5,515 bases of DNA from Actinomycetes bacterium. GTDB taxonomy: Bacteria; Actinomycetota; Actinomycetes; Actinomycetales; Cellulomonadaceae. The DNA lies in contig JAEYNO010000223.1 of the NCBI GenBank assembly GCA_023412515.1, positions 1 through 5,515 on the forward strand, in the 5' to 3' direction. The notes under the pieces are model-generated. The model was not told the DNA's origin. It saw nothing but the letters and a program-made list of their open reading frames with translations, and searched no databases. Positions 5,091 to 5,515 of the stretch are shown here, piece by piece. Numbering within the stretch: position 1 is the stretch's first letter; each line of letters opens with the position of its first letter. Both the position numbers and the translations under genes were made by a program.

Positions 5091-5315
5091 CTGGTCACAG
5101 AGCTGACCAGTTTGCGACCGACGGTTGCTCAGGGCTGACCAGTTGCGACCGCGGTCGCACAGGGCTGACCGGTGTGCGACTGCGGTCGCTCGGGGGCACC
5201 AGTTGGGAGGGTGGGTCGCAGACGTGACCAGGTGAGGGTGTGGGGCGCCCCGAGGTGGCGAGCTGCGAGCGTGCGGCGTGCGGGGTGAGCAGGTCACGTC
5301 GTGCTCGGCCGGGGC
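5091..5315 (+). repeat. Tandem array of about seven degenerate 29-32 bp units
   Basis: Units begin at about 5104, 5136, 5166, 5196, 5225, 5256 and 5286. Each opens with a version of TGACCAGTT, and the first three continue with GCGACCGCGGTCGC and an AGGGC-like end. The second unit (5136-5165) looks closest to consensus and contains the perfect 14-bp palindrome GCGACCGCGGTCGC (5145-5158). The units decay rightwards, and those from 5256 are weak. The array is entered by the inverted repeat ACTGGTCA-N6-TGACCAGT (5090-5111). The period is about three helical turns. It is not a CRISPR array, because the units abut without unique spacers. Iterons, a multi-site operator or a genome-wide intergenic repeat are all possible. 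Confidence 0.68.
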
Positions 5316-5324
5316 GCTCGGGCC

Positions 5325-5330
5325 TAGCCT
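5325..5330 (+). promoter_or_regulatory. -10 box for a probably leaderless transcript
   Basis: TAGCCT matches TANNNT and ends six bases before the ATG at 5337, so transcription would start at or next to the A of the start codon. No convincing -35 box is visible, and the G-run at 5332-5336 touches the ATG, too close to act as a ribosome-binding site. Leaderless genes of this kind are common in actinobacteria. Confidence 0.5.
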
Positions 5331-5336
5331 CGGGGG

Positions 5337-5515
5337 ATGAGCACGTTCGCGACCGCCGGCCGGATCGTCGTGGGGGCGGGGACGTCCGCCCAGGTGGGCG
5401 GGCTCGTCGACGAGCTCGTCGTCGCGGCGCGCGCGGGCGGTGGCGGGGTGCGGCGCCCCCGCGTGCTCGTCGTCGCGGGCGGGTCGGCCGACGTCGACGC
5501 GCTCACCGCCGGGCG
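5337..5515 (+). CDS. Partial protein, N-terminus resembling iron-containing alcohol dehydrogenases
   Basis: The frame opens at ATG 5337 and runs to the right edge without a stop, giving 59 complete codons. The segment GRIVVGAGTSAQVGGLVDEL (8-27) followed by RPRVLVVAGGSADVDAL (about 40-56) resembles the start of group III iron-containing alcohol dehydrogenases and maleylacetate-reductase-like proteins. There a strand with GxG leads into a helix and then a second strand of the NAD(P)-binding domain. The metal-binding residues and nucleotide-binding glycines that would confirm this lie beyond the window. A Gly-rich loop (AGGGG, about 33-37) lies between the two blocks. The gene follows the repeat array directly and probably has a leaderless mRNA. 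The family is a tentative call; that the frame is coding is more certain. Confidence 0.6.
   Translation, partial: MSTFATAGRIVVGAGTSAQVGGLVDELVVAARAGGGGVRRPRVLVVAGGSADVDALTAG

Larger units (their letters stand above)
4777..5336. other. Non-coding intergenic region of about 560 bp filled with degenerate repeats
   Basis: No reading frame here has credible codon use, a ribosome-binding site and a recognisable protein together. The frames that stay open give Arg/Ser-rich sequences and cross the repeats without respecting codon phase. The content is GACCAGTT-type repeats on both strands, several inverted repeats, a GC-rich middle (about 4855-4920 and 5040-5080) and a -10-like box at the right end. 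No T-rich intrinsic terminator was seen after the zinc-finger gene. Confidence 0.7.

Noticed and set aside
4829..5227. Rightward 132-codon frame within the repeat region
   Set aside because: It has no ribosome-binding site and an Arg/Ser/Gly-rich translation. It runs through repeats whose 29-32 bp periods do not keep codon phase, so it is an accidental open frame.
5091..5315. CRISPR array
   Set aside because: Units of about 30 bp abut with no unique spacers, they diverge strongly from one another, and no cas gene is present.

Overview
The window is very GC-rich, with strong G/C preference at third codon positions, GTG starts and short or overlapping gene junctions. This suggests a high-GC actinobacterium. 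The gene style recalls Cellulomonas and relatives, but that placement is inference from composition and family resemblance only.

Layout. At the left edge a leftward gene is cut by the window end (1-128, function unrecognised). Next is a divergent pair: a leftward MarR-family repressor (232-684) and a rightward VOC/glyoxalase-fold protein (750-1118). They share a 65-bp intergenic region with two copies of the inverted repeat TGTCAG-N4-CTGACA, a likely autoregulated repressor switch.

The core is a rightward three-gene operon (1242-4776) with 4-bp start/stop overlaps at both junctions. Gene 1 is a response-regulator receiver fused to a cysteine-less glutaredoxin-like domain and a thioredoxin-reductase-like flavoprotein without the redox CxxC. 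Gene 2 is a soluble histidine kinase with an N-terminal cyclic-nucleotide-binding-like domain and an unusually long insertion in its dimerisation/phosphotransfer region. Gene 3 is a small UBP-type zinc-finger protein. The simplest reading is a cytoplasmic two-component pathway: the kinase senses a ligand and phosphorylates the receiver, whose output is a flavoenzyme rather than a DNA-binding domain. The zinc finger would be an accessory or adaptor. A promoter-like sequence, a 19-bp palindrome and three helically phased direct repeats sit just upstream.

From 4777 to 5336 there is no credible gene. The stretch is filled with a degenerate array built on GACCAGTT, with about 30-31 bp spacing and recurrent CTGGTC-N8-GACCRG inverted repeats. 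The window ends in a truncated rightward gene (from 5337) resembling the N-terminus of iron-containing alcohol dehydrogenases, probably read from a leaderless transcript.

The strongest candidates for something undescribed are the three-gene signalling module and the GACCAGTT array.
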